The translations under genes and the position numbers were made by a program. Below are positions 63,439-64,000 of a DNA stretch of 64,000 bases, piece after piece. The DNA comes from a virus: IMG/VR virus record IMGVR_UViG_3300025929_000012, positions 46,329 to 110,328 of that record. The stretch is one strand, 5' to 3'. Each line of letters starts with the position of its first letter. Position 1 is the stretch's first letter. The notes beneath the pieces are model-generated. The model had not been told where the DNA came from. It worked only from the letters and a program-made list of their open reading frames with translations, and searched no databases.

Positions 63439-64000
63439 AGCGGTCACAGATGCCGCGCCGCGCTACGCCGATGCGCCTGTGCGGGAAGCAGTACTGGTCA
63501 GCCGGGGAGATACCCGAGGGCGCGCGGCTCAAGGACGGAGACTGCCCGTGCGGTGCCCTCCACGCCTGGCCGTCATCTCCAGCCCGGGTCCAGGCACTGC
63601 CTCCCCGCCCGCGTGACACGGGGTTCCCTGCCCGGGTGAAGCTCCTCGTGCGCGCCCGCGCCGGAGCCGGGGAAATCGATGACGCGGCCTGCGAGTCGTG
63701 CCGCCGCTGGCTAGGCCGGTACGGCGGTCAGGTGCAGCACATCGTGGCGCGCGGCGCGGGCGGCACGAGTAACACGGTGCTCGCCACCGTCGTCAACGCG
63801 GCGCTGCTGTGCGGCACTCCGGGAGACAAGAAGACCTGCCATGGCCTCACCGAGTCCCGTGACCTGCGGATGCAGGCGAGGGGCTTCTGGCTCCCGCGGG
63901 GAACCGACCCGCGCCTGGCACCGATGACCTTGCACACCGGCGCCGAGGTGTGGCGGTCCGAGGCCGGCGGGTACCTGTTCGAGGCCCCGGCAGGTGCCGC
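63435..64000 (+). CDS. HNH nuclease-like protein, cut by the window edge (188 codons visible)
   Basis: ATG 63435 overlaps the upstream stop; no stop before the edge. ACESCRRWLGRYGGQVQHIVARGAGG (in parts), NAALLCGTPGDKKTCHGL show the HNH/ZF-HNH pattern of Cys pairs and the catalytic His. Near the replication genes it may be a resolvase-like or restriction-type nuclease. Confidence 0.8.
   Translation, partial: MKRSQMPRRATPMRLCGKQYWSAGEIPEGARLKDGDCPCGALHAWPSSPARVQALPPRPRDTGFPARVKLLVRARAGAGEIDDAACESCRRWLGRYGGQVQHIVARGAGGTSNTVLATVVNAALLCGTPGDKKTCHGLTESRDLRMQARGFWLPRGTDPRLAPMTLHTGAEVWRSEAGGYLFEAPAGA

Overview
The window is a 64-kb piece of very GC-rich DNA (about 70 percent) with many GTG starts, tight ATGA/GTGA stop-start overlaps and families typical of actinobacteria (WhiB, DUF6879, HTH-DUF5753, DUF574-type methyltransferase). 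It reads as the genome of an actinobacterial temperate siphovirus, or a phage-plasmid hybrid. A full virion set is present, but no integrase, rRNA or tRNA gene was found. The host may be a streptomycete or a relative; that is inference. No stretch longer than about 300 bases lacks a gene.

Layout. (1) 37.7 to 0 kb, minus strand: packaging and virion operon in the usual order, read right to left: ParB-methyltransferase, small and large terminase, portal, MuF-like protein, a group of probable capsid cargo proteins (one a ParB-like/zeta-kinase fusion), protease-scaffold with a nested scaffold start, decoration protein, major capsid protein, connectors, tail proteins, frameshifted tail-assembly chaperone and the start of the tape measure gene. 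(2) Seven blocks of small plus-strand genes are set between these virion genes (1.0-2.1, 2.8-4.3, 6.6-7.9, 11.0-11.6, 18.9-22.2, 26.8-28.8 and 31.7-31.9 kb), with a possible eighth at 12.1 kb. Most start with a -10 box 6 to 8 bases before the first codon, which predicts leaderless mRNAs. The largest block carries three copies of a palindromic operator. (3) 48.8 to 37.9 kb, minus strand: an accessory and cell-envelope operon with an HTH regulator, many small zinc-ribbon and membrane proteins, a WhiB regulator, an FtsK translocase, and secreted NlpC/P60 and lytic transglycosylase enzymes. Two arrays of a GGGTAAC motif with a 12-bp period lie near ftsK. (4) 49.0 to 57.8 kb, plus strand: DUF6879, HTH-DUF5753, GIY-YIG and PP2C-like genes, then a replication-type winged-helix gene under a start-sequestering hairpin, several regulators and a degenerate methyltransferase. 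(5) 57.8 to 64 kb: a divergent regulatory switch, then a recombination and replication operon (PD-(D/E)XK exonuclease, phiC31 Gp3-like protein, DnaQ-like exonuclease, HNH nuclease cut by the window edge).

How it fits together. The hub at 48.8-49.0 kb drives the accessory operon leftward and the regulatory genes rightward. A second promoter at 37.75 kb, behind a hairpin, starts the virion operon. Two HNH genes beside tail-tube and capsid genes have matching promoter-hairpin leaders and look like one homing family. The most unusual features are the GGGTAAC arrays, the operator-linked opposite-strand islands, an HNH enzyme with six zinc-knuckle repeats, two candidate structured RNAs and several recoding or stop-codon anomalies.
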